This document shows, in pieces, positions 21,408 to 21,987 of a stretch of DNA of 21,987 nucleotides (position 1 is the stretch's first letter; every line of letters starts with the position of its first letter). The notes below the pieces were generated by a model that was not told the DNA's origin, searched no databases, and saw only the letters and a program-made list of their open reading frames with translations. The DNA lies in assembly GCA_018644785.1 (NCBI GenBank), contig JABGPV010000052.1, forward strand, positions 1 through 21,987, in the 5' to 3' direction. This DNA is from Deltaproteobacteria bacterium (GTDB lineage Bacteria > Desulfobacterota > DSM-4660 > Desulfatiglandales > Desulfatiglandaceae). Position numbers and translations under genes: made by a program.

Positions 21408-21883
21408 GCTATAATGGAAAGGTGAGTGTGGGTATTGCCGCCGATGAGGGACTGATGCCCGACGGCGAAGCGCTCCTTGAGGGGTTTGAAGGAGAACTGG
21501 CCCATCTGGTGCGGCTGGTGGAATCAGGCGATATCGAGGAGGAGCCGCTGGTTTTGCACGATACCTATCAGGATATGCGTTGTAAAGCGCTGACCCGAGG
21601 AGGTGAGCAGTGCAAAAAACGTGCGGCCCCCGGGTCTGAATATTGCAGCATTCATGGGCTGAGGGCACAAACGGATGAACCTTCTTTGGAAGGGTCATCC
21701 CCTACGGTTCATGTGGATCTGGATGCGGATCCCGGCCGGTGCCGGGCACTGACCCGAAGCGGAAACCAGTGCAAAAAACGGGCGATGCCGAATTCAGAGT
21801 ATTGCAGCACCCATCGACCGGCGGTACCGGAAAGAGAAACCCGCGATCTGGCTGAGATTCTGAAAGAACTGAGTGGTCGTTAA
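21404..21883 (+). CDS. WS/DGAT C-terminal segment plus tandem Cys/His repeat tail
   Basis: Residues 1-40 in this frame (SYNGKVSVGIAADEGLMPDG...) are the conserved C-terminal end of WS/DGAT enzymes, so the segment belongs to the gene at 20115. After a short acidic linker it carries two copies of a motif with identical spacing: Cys60, Cys70, Cys81, His84, and Cys113, Cys123, Cys134, His137 (C-x9-C-x10-C-x2-H). Each begins RC-(K/R)-ALTR and contains QCKKRA and SEYCS. This looks like a small zinc-binding module. It ends with a predicted helix (DLAEILKELSGR). There is no separate ribosome site near 21404, which supports a frameshifted extension rather than an independent gene. Confidence 0.75.
   Translation: MSYNGKVSVGIAADEGLMPDGEALLEGFEGELAHLVRLVESGDIEEEPLVLHDTYQDMRCKALTRGGEQCKKRAAPGSEYCSIHGLRAQTDEPSLEGSSPTVHVDLDADPGRCRALTRSGNQCKKRAMPNSEYCSTHRPAVPERETRDLAEILKELSGR
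21578..21814 (+). repeat. Tandem protein repeat (two Cys3-His units)
   Basis: Unit 1 spans 21578-21655 and unit 2 spans 21737-21814, offset by 159 bases. Each encodes 26 residues with the same Cys/His spacing and about 17 identical positions. The connecting segment (EGSSPTVHVDLDADPG) is unrelated. DNA identity is lower than protein identity at third positions, so the duplication is not recent. Confidence 0.7.
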
Positions 21884-21913
21884 CGATTCGCACTGCGAAC
21901 AGGGGAGGGTAAT

Positions 21914-21987
21914 GTGAAAAAGGTTGTCAGCGTCAGCCCCGGGCCGAAAGCAGCTGATTTCGAGCTCGATACGGAGTTTTTGGGCCA
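21914..21987 (+). CDS. Partial gene start, quinate 5-dehydrogenase-like or unknown
   Basis: A GTG at 21914 with GGGAGGG close upstream opens a frame that leaves the right edge. The 24 visible residues read MKKVVSVSPGPKAADFELDT. This resembles the N-terminus of proteins annotated as quinate 5-dehydrogenase (MKxVVSVSLG type), but the stretch is too short for more than a tentative call. The nearby ATG at 21912 is followed directly by TGA, so GTG is the start. Confidence 0.5.
   Translation, partial: MKKVVSVSPGPKAADFELDTEFLG

Noticed and set aside
1..21987. CRISPR arrays, tRNA or rRNA genes, transposases
   Set aside because: No regularly spaced direct repeats with spacers, no tRNA-like cloverleaf and no transposase motifs were noticed on reading; no dedicated scan could be run.

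Overview
The window reads as chromosomal DNA of a strictly anaerobic Desulfobacterota-type bacterium (sulfate reducer or syntroph). This is inferred from gene content: a tungsten-type aldehyde ferredoxin oxidoreductase next to HdrA- and HdrD-like proteins, a membrane HdrD-like ETF:quinone oxidoreductase next to etfBA, and a dCache-type sensor kinase. No rRNA or other taxonomic marker is present.

Left and centre (about 1-15973, all minus strand) form one long operon-like gene train. In transcription order it holds: a membrane ETF:quinone oxidoreductase (EMO/DUF224 type), etfA, etfB, a phytoene-desaturase/PYROXD2-like FAD oxidoreductase, an SDR dehydrogenase, an HdrD-like protein (BamD-like), a double-module HdrA (BamE-like), an AOR-family tungstoenzyme (BamB-like), a poly-cluster ferredoxin (BamC-like), a PEP-synthase-like swivelling-domain protein (PpsA-like), a PEP-synthase-like ATP-binding protein (PpsB-like), and the start of an unrecognised gene that leaves the window. 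The first half looks like an oxidation arm: dehydrogenases passing electrons through ETF to quinone. The second half looks like a low-potential reduction arm resembling the BamBCDE core of class II benzoyl-CoA reductase. It is followed by a two-subunit ATP-dependent phosphotransferase like phenylphosphate synthase. Combining an AOR/Hdr module with a split phenylphosphate-synthase-like kinase and an ETF respiratory module is the most interesting feature here. Its substrate cannot be read from the sequence.

A divergent LysR-family gene (16114-16992) sits at the head of the train. The 140-base gap has back-to-back promoters sharing one palindromic -35 block and a T-N11-A LysR box centred near -63 of the operon promoter. 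The regulator gene ends in a clear intrinsic terminator. Spacers inside the train carry several short repeat families. Two repeat copies reach into coding sequence (hdrD-like and the hdrA-like 3' end).

The right part (about 16990-19800) is decayed or mobile-looking DNA that appears more AT-rich. It holds a fragment of an AAA/DUF4143 ATPase, a frameshifted dCache histidine kinase lacking its ATPase domain, a response-regulator receiver broken after about 80 residues, and an antisense XRE-type HTH remnant.

The far right (19813-21987) is a small lipid cluster: an acyl-CoA-binding protein, a wax ester synthase/diacylglycerol acyltransferase whose last segment is in another frame because of an apparent one-base loss, a tandem Cys/His repeat tail on that last segment, and the start of another gene. 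Three apparent one-base losses within about 3 kb (kinase, regulator, acyltransferase) suggest either real decay or sequence error.
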